A stretch of DNA of 5,704 bases from an uncultured Bacillota bacterium (lineage in GTDB: Bacteria > Bacillota > Clostridia > Peptostreptococcales > Anaerovoracaceae): positions 1 through 5,704 of the forward strand of contig CAMJRV010000182.1 in NCBI GenBank assembly GCA_946408315.1, given 5' to 3'. The notes below the pieces were generated by a model. That model had not been told where the DNA came from and did not search any database. It saw nothing but the letters and a program-made list of their open reading frames with translations. This document shows, piece after piece, positions 5,351 to 5,704 of the stretch (positions are counted from its first letter, which is position 1; the number at the start of each line of letters is the position of its first letter). A program made the position numbers and the translations under genes.

Positions 5351-5704
5351 CTATTGTTTAAAAAAGTCCTTGAACTTGTCCCCAAACAGATCGCCCAAGG
5401 TCGTACTCTTCTCTTCCTGAGTCAACTCAACGCCGTCGTCTACCTGACCTTCCGCCTCTTTTATGCTCAGGCTGAGCCTCCTGTTCTTTTCATCCATCTT
5501 CAGGATTACGGCATGAACCCGGTCGCCGACCTTCAATTTGTCAGAAGGCTTTCTGATCCGTTCCTCAGAGATTTCCGACAGGTGGACAAGCCCCTCGATT
5601 CCGTCCTCGATCTCGACGAAGGCGCCAAAGTCCATCAGCCTCGTTACCGTTCCCTCCACGAGGTCATCGACTTTATAATAATCGGAAGCGCCCTGCCACG
5701 GGTC
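5351..5704 (-). CDS. rpsA: S1 RNA-binding domain protein, probably ribosomal protein S1 or IspH-S1 fusion, C-terminal fragment
   Basis: 117 residues are visible, entering from the right edge and ending at TAG 5353-5351. The first residues (D-P-W-Q) are the kind of inter-domain linker found between S1 repeats. One full S1 domain follows (about residues 14-86), with V-E-G-T-V-T-R-L-M-D-F-G-A-F-V-E-I-E-D-G, then G-L-V-H-L-S-E-I-S, K-V-G-D-R-V-H-A-V-I and R-R-L-S-L-S-I-K, followed by an acidic tail and F-G-D-K-F-K-D-F-F-K-Q. The GTG at 5659 lies inside the domain and is not the start, because the frame stays open to the edge. In many Clostridia S1 repeats are fused behind IspH, which the visible part cannot settle; a smaller S1-domain protein is also possible. 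The role would be RNA binding at translation initiation. Confidence 0.82.
   Translation of the reverse strand, partial: DPWQGASDYYKVDDLVEGTVTRLMDFGAFVEIEDGIEGLVHLSEISEERIRKPSDKLKVGDRVHAVILKMDEKNRRLSLSIKEAEGQVDDGVELTQEEKSTTLGDLFGDKFKDFFKQ

Noticed and set aside
1..5704. CRISPR array, tRNA/rRNA genes, insertion sequence or prophage parts
   Set aside because: No regular spacer repeats, cloverleaf-like sequences, transposase-like frames or terminal inverted repeats were found on either strand.

Overview
The window looks like a piece of chromosome from a low-to-moderate GC Gram-positive anaerobe of the Clostridia type. Three things suggest this: strong AGGAGG-type ribosome binding sites, an OmpR-family regulator and kinase pair with the QVRFVSDASHELRTP kinase core common in Clostridia, and a DUF4342 protein. 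This is inference from protein style; no rRNA or other taxonomic marker is present.

Layout, left to right. (1) Positions 1-204 (+) hold the last 67 codons of proA (proline biosynthesis), closed by a clear intrinsic terminator at about 206-235. (2) Positions 236-431 are a control region. It carries four half-sites with exact 11-bp spacing, then a perfect TATAAT box, then an untranslated leader of about 90 nt ending in a strong Shine-Dalgarno sequence. (3) Positions 432-3198 (+) form a three-gene operon: a DUF4342 membrane protein with an N-terminal UBA-like domain, an OmpR/PhoB-type response regulator, and a membrane sensor histidine kinase. The kinase reading frame is broken by one nucleotide near 3125-3135. 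In the -1 frame it ends with a family-like tail and a stop at 3196-3198. (4) Positions 5704-3155 (-) form a convergent group: the C-terminal end of a multi-S1-domain protein (ribosomal protein S1 or an IspH-S1 fusion), a Mef-like MFS exporter, an Imm-5-like putative immunity protein and a DUF1801 (YdhG/Fra-like) protein. The last three are packed 13-15 nt apart, with Shine-Dalgarno sequences lying on the preceding stop codons.

How it may work together. The kinase probably senses an envelope signal and phosphorylates the regulator. The regulator may bind the 11-bp repeats upstream of the DUF4342 gene and autoregulate the operon, making the DUF4342 protein a candidate effector or accessory membrane partner. 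The minus-strand cassette reads as a small efflux/protection accessory unit downstream of an S1 gene. The two operons meet tail to tail, and their last genes overlap by 44 nt once the kinase frame is corrected. The most interesting items are the repeat-bearing promoter, the kinase frameshift, and the DUF4342/two-component linkage. None of these amounts to proof of a wholly new system.
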